Origin: Symbiodinium natans
Lineage: Eukaryota > Sar > Dinophyceae > Suessiales > Symbiodiniaceae
Direction: 5' to 3'
Assembly (NCBI GenBank): GCA_905221605.1
Contig: CAJNDS010000683.1
Coordinates: 64,001 to 90,277 of the forward strand
DNA length: 26,277 nt
In this document: positions 17,240 to 26,277 of the stretch, piece by piece
Position numbering within the stretch: the first letter of the stretch is position 1
How the letters are laid out: every line of letters begins with the position of its first letter
Program-made: the position numbers and the translations under genes
Notes under the pieces: model-generated
What the model saw: the letters and a program-made list of their open reading frames with translations, nothing else
Databases searched by the model: none
Told to the model about the DNA's origin: nothing

Positions 17240-17605
17240 CTCACCCACCCACCCCAATTTTTGGGGTTCTCTGTCTCACTGGCACTGGCCTGAAGAACAA
17301 TCAAGACCTCGTTACAAGAAAGTGGGCTCTCGGGGCGGGCCGTAGCACAGTACCTGTATTGCAGGTAGTCTCACTTGTATGCATCTCTTTTGGAGAAAGC
17401 CCATCTGGGCTTCTGGGTTCACACTTGCACAGTCATGTTTCTTGTATGGGCGGCTGAAAAAGCTGTCTGGTGTCAGTTTTCTCCGTACAGGCCATATCTT
17501 GCTTTGCAGTTTGCTGCGAATGACCGGGGCGAAACTGTGTTAACCTTAGTGTTTTTCACCTACCTTTTCTCGTGTAGTCAAAGTGTTGCTTCGGTCTGTC
17601 ATGGG
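17240..17605 (+). other. Unique region between A2 and B2
   Basis: 366 bp unique to the 3' end of the element. It starts with a C/A-rich run and CCCCAATTTTTGGGG, a short hairpin at about 17260. The short frame from the A2 ATG at 17182 runs to 17457 without a domain. ATGGGTGGG at 17601-17609 pairs perfectly with CCCACCCAT at 17620-17628 across the B2 start. The hairpin exists only at B2, because B1 is preceded by different sequence. Confidence 0.5.
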
Positions 17606-17776
17606 TGGGGTAACTTGGTCCCACCCATCAACCTGTTGTGTGCATCGTTAGCTGTTTCCTCGAGTGGACGTTGGTGAGGATTTCCGGCACTCCAGAGAAA
17701 ACAAAGCGTGGAGCGAAGCTCGTAGCCTTTTGAAGCCTCCGGCTATACCGCTAGCAAGCACAACTAGTTTATAGAA
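17606..17776 (+). repeat. Split direct repeat B2, right end of element
   Basis: 171 bp; the last element bases are ATAGAA at 17771-17776, followed by satellite CCGGCCCGG. It differs from B1 at 17669 and 17762 only. In the split-repeat model, B1 and A2 are used to rebuild B2 and A1 during reverse transcription. Confidence 0.95.
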
Positions 17777-20201
17777 CCGGCCCGGACCTGCCAGGTTGCC
17801 AATTTGCTCAGGGAAGATTGCTGACGGCGGCAGAAATCGTGAGGGTTTTTTGTAATTTGTCGCCGGTCAGTGATGTAGCGTGCCGAAACTTGTGAGTTTA
17901 TCTTCGCAGATGGTGTGTCCCAAAATCTCTACCTGGTGGGTCCGGAGACGGGGTCGCCAGGCGGCCTCCTGGAGGGCATGCGGGGCCCCATTTTTGGGGC
18001 CGCCTGAAGTCATTTTTCTCTTGCAGACGGCCCCAAAAGCGGGGCCGCCCAGATTCAGCTCTGGGTCGAAATTTAGCCCCAGAAGCGGGGCCCAGATTTC
18101 CCATATAGGCCAGATGACGGATGCTGAGTCCTCGTGTCGTTCCTACTTCCTCTCATTTACAATTGAGCGGTAGTCCGGCGCGACCGTAGGTTCACGTCTG
18201 GCACGGTGTCGGCTGACGATTAACGGATCGACCGTGAACCTAGGGGGACTGCGCTGGACGTCTCAAAAAATGCGTCAGTTTGGGGTGCATAAAATGGGCA
18301 CGATGTCAGGTGGGATTTGTGAGATTTCGGAGGTCACTTTGCAGTGAACACGGAGAGCAACTTTTGCGCAGCTTTGCAGTTCTTAAAAGTAATTCAGGAG
18401 GCAAGAATACCCCCCACCCCATAGAATCTTAGCGTAGATGTTGCAGGATTGGTGCACGAGGGATGGTACACATGTAGCGGAGTCGTGTCTTCCCCGGTTT
18501 AAAAACCATTGTATATTTAAAACGGGCTCACCTCGACTCCGCTGCCGTTCTAAGGGGAATTCCATCTTAGAAGGATTCCGCCGACTCCGCTTACATGAAC
18601 TCCACCGACTCCGCCCACATATGTAACTCGGATTCCTTTGTTTCAGTGCCTATTGCTTAAACTCAGGTGTTTCTATCTTGGCGCGCAGCGCGAAGATGGC
18701 AAAGAAGCTTTTGCTGAATTTGGCATCGGAACTTATGTCAAGAATTGAGACGTCCGGCCCGGACCTACCAGGTTGCCAATTTGCTCAGGGAAGATTGCTG
18801 ACGGCGGCAGAAATCGTGAGGGTTTTTTGTAATTTGTCGCCGGTCAGTGATGTAGCGTGCCGAAACTTGTGAGTTTATCTTCGCAGATGGTGTGTCCCAA
18901 AATCTCTACCTGGTGGGTCCGGAGACGGGGTCGCCAGGCGGCCTCCTGGAAGGCATGCGGGGCCCCATTTTTGGGGCCGCCTGAAGTCATTTTTCTCTTG
19001 CAGACGGCCCCAAAAGCGGGGCCGCCCAGATTCAGCTCTGGGTCGAAATTTAGCCCCAGAAGCGGGGCCCAGATTTCCCATATAGGCCAGATGACGGATG
19101 CTGAGTCCTCGTGTCGTTCCTACTTCCTCTCATTTACAATTGAGCGGTAGTCCGGCGCGACCGTAGGTTCACGTCTGGCACGGTGTCGGCTGACGATTAA
19201 CGGATCGACCGTGAACCTAGGGGGACTGCACTGGACGTCTCAAAAAATGCGTCAGTTTGGGGTGCATAAAATGGGCACGATGTCAGGTGGGATTTGTGAG
19301 ATTTCGGAGGTCACTTTGCAGTGAACACGGAGAGCAACTTTTGCGCAGCTTTGCAGTTCTTAAAAGTAATTCAGGAGGCAAGAATACCCCCCACCCCATA
19401 GAATCTTAGCGTAGATGTTGCAGGATTGGTGCACGAGGGATGGTACACATGTAGCGGAGTCGTGTCTTCCCCGGTTTAAAAACCATTGTATATTTAAAAC
19501 GGGCTCACCTCGACTCCGCTGCCGTTCTAAGGGGAATTCCATCTTAGAAGGATTCCGCCGACTCCGCTTACATGAACTCCACCGACTCCGCCCACATATG
19601 TAACTCGGATTCCTTTGTTTCAGTGCCTATTGCTTAAACTCAGGTGTTTCTATCTTGGCGCGCAGCGCGAAGATGGCAAAGAAGCTTTTGCTGAATTTGG
19701 CATCGGAACTTATGTCAAGAATTGAGACGTCCGGCCCGGACCTGCCAGGTTGCCAATTTGCTCAGGGAAGATTGCTGACGGCGGCAGAAATCGTGAGGGT
19801 TTTTTGTAATTTGTCGCCGGTCAGTGATGTAGCGTGCCGAAACTTGTGAGTTTATCTTCGCAGATGGTGTGTCCCAAAATCTCTACCTGGTGGGTCCGGA
19901 GACGGGGTCGCCAGGCGGCCTCCTGGAAGGCATGCGGGGCCCCATTTTTGGGGCCGCCTGAAGTCATTTTTCTCTTGCAGACGGCCCCAAAAGCGGGGCC
20001 GCCCAGATTCAGCTCTGGGTCGAAATTTAGCCCCAGAAGCGGGGCCCAGATTTCCCATATAGGCCAGATGATGGATGCTGAGTCCTCGTGTCGTTCCTAC
20101 TTCCTCTCATTTACAATTGAGCGGTAGTCCGGCGCGACCGTAGGTTCACGTCTGGCACGGTGTCGGCTGACGATTAACGGATCGACCGTGAACCTAGGGG
20201 G

Positions 20202-21150
20202 ACTGCGCTGGACGTCTCAAAAAATGCGTCAGTTTGGGGTGCATAAAATGGGCACGATGTCACTTTGCAGTGAACACGGAGAGCAACTTTTGCGCAGCTT
20301 TGCAGTTCTTAAAAGTAATTCAGGAGGCAAGAATACCCCCCACCCCATAGAATCTTAGCGTAGATGTTGCAGGATTGGTGCACGAGGGATGGTACACATG
20401 TAGCGGAGTCGTGTCTTCCCCGGTTTAAAAACCATTGTATATTTAAAACGGGCTCACCTCGACTCCGCTGCCGTTCTAAGGGGAATTCCATCTTAGAAGG
20501 ATTCCGCCGACTCCGCTTACATGAACTCCACCGACTCCGCCCACATATGTAACTCGGATTCCTTTGTTTCAGTGCCTATTGCTTGAACTCAGGTGTTTCT
20601 ATCTTGGCGCGCAGCGCGAAGATGGCAAAGAAGCTTTTGCTGAATTTGGCATCGGAACTTATGTCAAGAATTGAGACGTCCGGCCCGGACCTGCCAGGTT
20701 GCCAATTTGCTCAGGGAAGATTGCTGACGGCGGCAGAAATCGTGAGGGTTTTTTGTAATTTGTCGCCGGTCAGTGATGTAGCGTGCCGAAACTTGTGAGT
20801 TTATCTTCGCAGATGGTGTGTCCCAAAATCTCTACCTGGTGGGTCCGGAGACGGGGTCGCCAGGCGGCCTCCTGGAAGGCATGCGGGGCCCCATTTTTGG
20901 GGCCGCCTGAAGTCATTTTTCTCTTGCAGACGGCCCCAAAAGCGGGGCCGCCCAGATTCAGCTCTGGGTCGAAATTTAGCCCCAGAAGCGGGGCCCAGAT
21001 TTCCCATATAGGCCAGATGATGGATGCTGAGTCCTCGTGTCGTTCCTACTTCCTCTCATTTACAATTGAGCGGTAGTCCGGCGCGACCGTAGGTTCACGT
21101 CTGGCACGGTGTCGGCTGACGATTAACGGATCGACCGTGAACCTAGGGGG
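20202..21150. repeat. Satellite unit with 28-bp deletion
   Basis: This 949-bp unit lacks the 28 bp between two GTCA words: other units read GATGTCAGGTGGG...GGAGGTCACTTTGC, whereas this one reads GATGTCACTTTGC around 20255-20270. A microhomology-type deletion is the simplest explanation. It is useful as a private marker for ordering or assembling the array. Confidence 0.85.
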
Positions 21151-22132
21151 ACTGCGCTGGACGTCTCAAAAAATGCGTCAGTTTGGGGTGCATAAAATGG
21201 GCACGATGTCAGGTGGGATTTGTGAGATTTCGGAGGTCACTTTGCAGTGAACACGGAGAGCAACTTTTGCGCAGCTTTGCAGTTCTTAAAAGTAATTCAG
21301 GAGGCAAGAATACCCCCCACCCCATAGAATCTTAGCGTAGATGTTGCAGGATTGGTGCACGAGGGATGGTACACATGTAGCGGAGTCGTGTCTTCCCCGG
21401 TTTAAAAACCATTGTATATTTAAAACGGGCTCACCTCGACTCCGCTGCCGTTCTAAGAAGAGTTCCATCTTAGAAGGACTCCGCCGACTCCGCTTACATG
21501 AACTCCACCGACTCCGCCCACATATGTAACTCGGATTCCTTTGTTTCAGTGCCTATTGCTTGAACTCAGGTGTTTCTATCTTGGCGCGCAGCGCGAAGAT
21601 GGCAAAGAAGCTTTTGCGGCGCTGAATTTGGCATCGGAACTTATGTCAAGAATTGAGACGTCCGGCCCGGACCTGCCAGGTTGCCAATTTGCTCAGGGAA
21701 GATTGCTGACGGCGGCAGAAATCGTGAGGGTTTTTTGTAATTTGTCGCCGGTCAGTGATGTAGCGTGCCGAAACTTGTGAGTTTATCTTCGCAGATGGTG
21801 TGTCCCAAAATCTCTACCTGGTGGGTCCGGAGACGGGGTCGCCAGGCGGCCTCCTGGAGGGCATGCGGGGCCCCATTTTTGGGGCCGCCTGAAGTCATTT
21901 TTCTCTTGCAGACGGCCCCAAAAGCGGGGCCGCCCAGATTCAGCTCTGGGTCGAAATTTAGCCCCAGAAGCGGGGCCCAGATTTCCCATATAGGCCAGAT
22001 GACGGATGCTGAGTCCTCGTGTCGTTCCTACTTCCTCTCATTTACAATTGAGCGGTAGTCCGGCGCGACCGTAGGTTCACGTCTGGCACGGTGTCGGCTG
22101 ACGATTAACGGATCGACCGTGAACCTAGGGGG
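21151..22132. repeat. Satellite unit with 5-bp CGGCG insertion
   Basis: 982 bp, because TTTTGCGGCGCTGAA at about 21614-21628 replaces TTTTGCTGAA. Subtype B copies also carry the five bases, so this unit is intermediate and the five bases are probably ancestral. Small changes near 21457-21482 (AAGAAGAGTTCC; GGACTCC) are also seen. Confidence 0.8.
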
Positions 22133-23105
22133 ACTGCGCTGGACGTCTCAAAAAATGCGTCAGTTTGGGATGCATAAAATGGGCACGATGTCAGGTGGGA
22201 TTTGTGAGATTTCGGAGGTCACTTTGCAGTGAACACGGAGAGCAACTTTTGCGCAGCTTTGCAGTTCTTAAAAGTAATTCAGGAGGCAAGAATACCCCCC
22301 ACCCCATAGAATCTTAGCGTAGATGTTGCAGGATTGGTGCACGAGGGATGGTACACATGTAGCGGAGTCGTGTCTTCCCCGGTTTAAAAACCATTGTATA
22401 TTTAAAACGGGCTCACCTCGCCTCCGCTGCCGTTCTAAGGGGAATTCCACTTTGGAAGGACTCCGCCGACTCCGCTTACATGAACTCCACCGACTCCGCC
22501 CACACATGGAACTCGGATGCTTTTTTTCAGTGCTTACTGCTTGAACTCAGGTGTTTCTATCTTGGGGCAAAGAAGCTTCTGCGGCGCTGAACTTGGCGTT
22601 GGAACTTGTGTCAAGAATTGAGACGTCCGGTCCGGACCTCCCAGGTTGCCAGTTGGCTCAGGGAAAATTGCTGACGGCTGCAGAAATCGTGAGGGTTTTG
22701 TGCAGTTAGCCGCCGGTCAGTGATGTAGCGTGCCAAAACTTGTGAGTTTAACTTCGCATATGGTGTGTCTCAAAATCTCAACCTGGTGGGTTCGGAGACG
22801 GGGTCGCCAGGCGGCCTCCTGGAAGGCATGTGGGGCCCCATTTTTGGGGCCGCCTGAAGTCACTTTTCTTCAGACGGCCCCAAAAGCGGGGCCGCCCAGA
22901 TTCAGCTCTGGGTCAAAATTTAGCCCCAGAAGTGGGGCCCAGATTTCCCATATAGGCTAGATGACGGACGCTGAGTCCTCGTGTCGTTCCTACTTCCTTT
23001 CTTTTACAATTGAGCGTTAGTCCGGCGTGACCGTCGGTTCACGTCTGGCGCGGTGTCGGCTGACGATTAACGATCGACCGTGAACCTAGGGGGACTGCGA
23101 GGGAG
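22133..23105. repeat. Hybrid A-to-B satellite unit
   Basis: It matches subtype A to about 22430, then subtype B (CCACTTTGGAAGGACTCC and CACACATGGAACTCGG). It lacks about 16 bp at 22565 (CTTGGGGCAAAGAAG), one base at 23071 (ACGATCG), and has a 12-bp partial duplication at its right junction (GACTGCGAGGGAGACTGCGC). Confidence 0.8.
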
Positions 23106-24066
23106 ACTGCGCTGGACGTCTCAAAAAATGCGTCAGTTTGGGGCGCATAAACTGGGCACGATGTCAGGTGGGATTTGTGAGATTTCTTCCGGTCACCTGC
23201 AGTGAACACGGACAGCAACTTTTGCGCAGCTTTGCAGTTCTTAAACGTGATTCAGGAAGCAAGATTACCCCCCACCCCATAGAATCTTCGCGTAGATGTT
23301 GCAGGATTGGTGCACGAGGGATGGTACACATGTCGCGGAGTCGTGTCTTCCCCGGTTTAAAAACCATTGTATATTTAAAACGGGCTCACCTCGACTCCGC
23401 TGCCGTTCTAAGGGGAATTCCATCTTAGAAGGATTCCGCCGACTCCGCTTACATGAACTCCACCGACTCCGCCCACATATGTAACTCGGATTCCTTTGTT
23501 TCAGTGCCTATTGCTTAAACTCAGGTGTTTCTATCTTGGCGCGCAGCGCGAAGATGGCAAAGAAGCTTTTGCTGAATTTGGCATCGGAACTTATGTCAAG
23601 AATTGAGACGTCCGGCCCGGACCTGCCAGGTTGCCAATTTGCTCAGGGAAGATTGCTGACGGCGGCAGAAATCGTGAGGGTTTTTTGTAATTTGTCGCCG
23701 GTCAGTGATGTAGCGTGCCGAAACTTGTGAGTTTATCTTCGCAGATGGTGTGTCCCAAAATCTCTACCTGGTGGGTCCGGAGACGGGGTCGCCAGGCGGC
23801 CTCCTGGAAGGCATGCGGGGCCCCATTTTTGGGGCCGCCTGAAGTCATTTTTCTCTTGCAGACGGCCCCAAAAGCGGGGCCGCCCAGATTCAGCTCTGGG
23901 TCGAAATTTAGCCCCAGAAGCGGGGCCCAGATTTCCCATATAGGCCAGATGACGGATGCTGAGTCCTCGTGTCGTTCCTACTTCCTCTCATGTACAATTG
24001 AGCGGTAGTCCGGCGCGACCGTAGGTTCACGTCTGGCACGGTGTCGGCTGACGATTAACGGATCGA
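23106..24066. repeat. Hybrid B-to-A satellite unit
   Basis: Subtype B to about 23340 (GATTTCTTCCGGTCACC; GAAGCAAGATTACC), then essentially perfect subtype A. About 30 bp spanning the unit junction are missing at 24066, where GATCGAC runs straight into TCAAAAAAATGCG, removing one arm of the junction inverted repeat. Confidence 0.8.
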
Positions 24067-26277
24067 CTCAAAAAAATGCGTCAGTTTGGGGTGCATAAAA
24101 TGGGCACGATGTCAGGTGGGATTTGTGAGATTTCGGAGGTCACTTTGCAGTGAACACGGAGAGCAACTTTTGCGCAGCTTTGCAGTTCTTAAAAGTAATT
24201 CAGGAGGCAAGAATACCCCCCACCCCATAGAATCTTAGCGTAGATGTTGCAGGATTGGTGCACGAGGGATGGTACACATGTAGCGGAGTCGTGTCTTCCC
24301 CGGTTTAAAAACCATTGTATATTTAAAACGGGCTCACCTCGACTCCGCTGCCGTTCTAAGGGGAATTCCACTTTGGAAGGACTCCGCCGACTCCGCTTAC
24401 ATGAACTCCACCGACTCCGCCCACACATGGAACTCGGATGCTTTTTTTCAGTGCTTACTGCTTGAAAACTCAGGTGTTTCTATCTTGGCACGCAGTGCGA
24501 AGATGGCAAAGAAGCTTCTGCGGCGCTGAACTTGGCGTTGGAACTTGTGTCAAGAATTGAGACGTCCGGTCCGGACCTCCCAGGTTGCCAGTTGGCTCAG
24601 GGAAGATTGCTGACGGCTGCAGAAATCGTGAGGGTTTTGCGCAATCAGCCGCCGGTCAGTGATGTAGCGCGCCGAAACTTATGAGTTTAACTTCGCAGAT
24701 GGTGTGTCCCAAAATCTCAACCTGCTGGGTCCGAAGACGGGGTCGTCAGGCGGCCTCCTGGAAGGCATTTGGGGCCCCATTTTTGGGGCCGCCTGAAGTC
24801 ACTTTTCTTTTGCAGACGGCCCCAAAAGTGGGGCCGCCCAGATTCAGCTCTGGGTCAAAATTTAGCCCCAGAAGTGGGGCCTAGATTTCCCATATAGGCT
24901 AGATGACGGACGCTGAGTCCTCGTGTCGTTCCTACTTCCTCTCATTTACAATTGAGCGTTAGTCCGGCGTGACCGTCGGTTCACGTCTGGCGCGGCGTCG
25001 GCTGACGATTAACGGATCGACCGTGAACCTAGGGGGACTGCGCTGGACGTCTCAAAAAATGTGTCAGTTTGGGGTGCATAAAATGGGCACGATGTCAGGT
25101 GGGATTTGTGAGATTTCTTCAGGTCACTTGCAGTGAACACGGAGAGCAACTTTTGCGCAGCTTTGCAGTTCTCGAATGTGATTCAGGAAGCAAGATTACC
25201 CCCCACCCCATAGAATCTTAGCGTAGATGTTGCAGGATTGGTGCACGAGGGATGGTACACATGTCGCGGAGTCGTGTCTTCCCCGGTTTAAAAACCATTG
25301 TATGTTTAAAACGGGCTTACCTCGACTCGCTGCCGTTCTAACGGGAATTAATTCCACTTTGGAAGGACTCCGCCGACTCCGCTTATTACATGAACTCCAC
25401 CGACTCCGCCCACACATGTAACTCGGATGCCTTTTTTCGAGTGCTTATTGCTTGAATTCAGCTGTTTCTATCTTGGCGCGCAGTGCGAAGATGGCAAAGA
25501 AGCTTCTGCGGCGCTGAGTTTGGCGTCGGAACTCATGTCAAGAATTGAGACGTCCGGCCCGGACCTTCCAGGTTGCCAGTTGGCTCAGGGAAAATTGCTG
25601 ACGGCTGCAGAAATCGTGAGGGTTTTGCGCAATCAGCCGCCGGTCAGTGATGTAGCGGCCGAAACTTGTGAGTTTAACTTCGCAGATGGTGTGTCCTAAA
25701 ATTTCAACTTGGTGGGTCCGGAGACAGGGTCGCCAGGCGGCCTCCTGGAAGGCATGTGGGGCCCCATTTTTGGGGCCGCCTGAAGTCACTTTCTTTTGCA
25801 GACGGCCCCAAAAGCGGGGCCGCCCAGATTCAGCTCTGGGTCAAAATTTAGCCTCAGAAGTGGGGCCCAGATTTCCCATACAGGCCAGATGACGGACGCT
25901 GAGTCCTCGTGTCGTTCCTACTTCCTCTCATTTACAATTGAGCGTTAGTCCGGCGTGACCGTCGGTTCACGTCTGGCGCGGCGTCGGCTGACGATTAACG
26001 GATCGACCGTGAACCTAGGGGGACTGCGCTGGACGTCTCAAAAAATGTGTCAGTTTGGGGTGCATAAAATGGGCACGATGTCAGGTGGGATTTGTGAGAT
26101 TTCTTCAGGTCACTTGCAGTGAACACGGAGAGCAACTTTTGCGCAGCTTTGCAGTTCTCAAATGTGATTCAAGAAGCAAGATTACCCCCCACCCCATAGA
26201 ATCTTAGCGTAGATGTTGCAGGATTGGTGCACGAGGGATGGTACACATGTAGCGGAGTCGTGTCTTCCCCGGTTTAA
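24067..26277. repeat. Right-hand hybrid and subtype B units
   Basis: The unit from 24067 is subtype A to about 24365, then changes to B at the same place as the unit at 22133. Units from 25037 and 26023 are subtype B throughout. B features include ATTTCTTCAGGTCACTTGC, AGCAAGATTACCCC, GCGTTAGTCCGGCGTGACCG and CTTCTGCGGCGCTGA. The copy at 25640 lost one base (TAGCGGCCG), which shifts its short frame. Confidence 0.85.

Larger units (their letters stand above)
8577..17776 (+). mobile_element. 9.2-kb tyrosine-recombinase retrotransposon with split direct repeats
   Basis: The element runs from A1 to B2 with terminal repeats in the order A1 - genes - B1 - A2 - B2, the layout known from PAT/Ngaro-type DIRS-like elements. 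It carries a tyrosine recombinase, a CCCH-finger Gag and a Pol with RT and RNase H, and has no DDE integrase or protease that I can see. Excising exactly 9,200 bp regenerates a 977-bp satellite unit, so there is no target duplication or deletion. Ends are certain to within 1 bp, because C at 8577 and C at 17777 are interchangeable. B1 and B2 differ at 2 of 171 positions and A1 and A2 at none of 94, so insertion is recent. Unusual points are the recombinase gene upstream of gag, the dioxygenase-like and methylase-like domains in Pol, and the lone TGA between gag and pol. Confidence 0.95.
17777..26277. repeat. 977-bp satellite array, right part
   Basis: After the rest of the broken unit (17777-18247), units start at 18248, 19225, 20202, 21151, 22133, 23106, about 24067, 25037 and 26023, and the last runs off the window. 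Lengths are 977, 977, 949, 982, 973, ~961, ~970 and 986 bp. Units up to about 22430 are nearly identical (subtype A). From there subtypes A and B alternate, and B continues to the end. Short frames recur in each unit (64 aa and 97 aa on +, 68 and 60 aa on -) but overlap one another, and none has a recognisable domain. Confidence 0.95.

Noticed and set aside
8577-17776. LTR retrotransposon interpretation
   Set aside because: Repeats are split (A1-B1-A2-B2), there is no target duplication and no DDE integrase or visible protease; a tyrosine recombinase is present instead.
6129-26277. CRISPR-like array
   Set aside because: The repeats are contiguous 977-bp units with no unique spacers, in a eukaryotic-type context.

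Overview
The window looks like nuclear DNA from a dinoflagellate, most likely a Symbiodiniaceae or related suessialean genome. This is inferred from three things: dense non-coding repeats; a tyrosine-recombinase retroelement whose polyprotein carries DNA-modification-like domains; and an 11-nt match to the core of the dinoflagellate spliced leader (from memory CCGTAGCCATTTTGGCTCAAG) inside the element's terminal repeats. No bacterial gene, rRNA or tRNA was recognised.

Layout. 1-2300: no convincing gene; one weak 245-aa ORF and a 29-bp triplication. 2340-4560: a nested low-complexity block. Two C-rich arrays of the CCCCCCTTTAAG type flank a 51-bp minisatellite, a duplicated ~140-bp segment with G/C hairpins, and a 109-128-bp tandem repeat. 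4561-6118: nothing recognisable. 6119-8576 and 17777-26277: one continuous tandem array of a ~977-bp satellite (11 units plus a partial one, running off the right edge). It has a very homogeneous subtype A and a diverged subtype B toward the right.

The array is split by a 9,200-bp retroelement (8577-17776), the most interesting object here. It has split direct repeats in the order A1 (94 bp), coding region, B1 (171 bp), A2 (94 bp), B2 (171 bp). It is inserted at one nucleotide position of a satellite unit with no target-site duplication and no loss: removing exactly 9,200 bp restores a 977-bp unit. That is the expected signature of retrotransposons that integrate by a tyrosine recombinase (DIRS/Ngaro/PAT/VIPER-like) rather than by a DDE integrase.

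All four element ORFs are on the + strand: a 101-aa coiled-coil ORF; a 676-aa tyrosine recombinase whose second catalytic Arg is replaced by Lys; a 406-aa Gag-like protein ending in a CCCH zinc finger; and a ~1,390-codon Pol in the same frame as Gag, separated from it by a single TGA. From N to C terminus Pol contains a 2-oxoglutarate/Fe(II) dioxygenase-like domain, a C5-type DNA-methyltransferase-like domain, a reverse transcriptase and an RNase H. One element thus appears to carry both a possible base-modifying oxygenase and a possible DNA methylase fused to its replication enzymes, with the recombinase gene placed before gag. Near-identical terminal repeats (2 differences in 265 bp) and full-length frames suggest recent insertion and possible activity.
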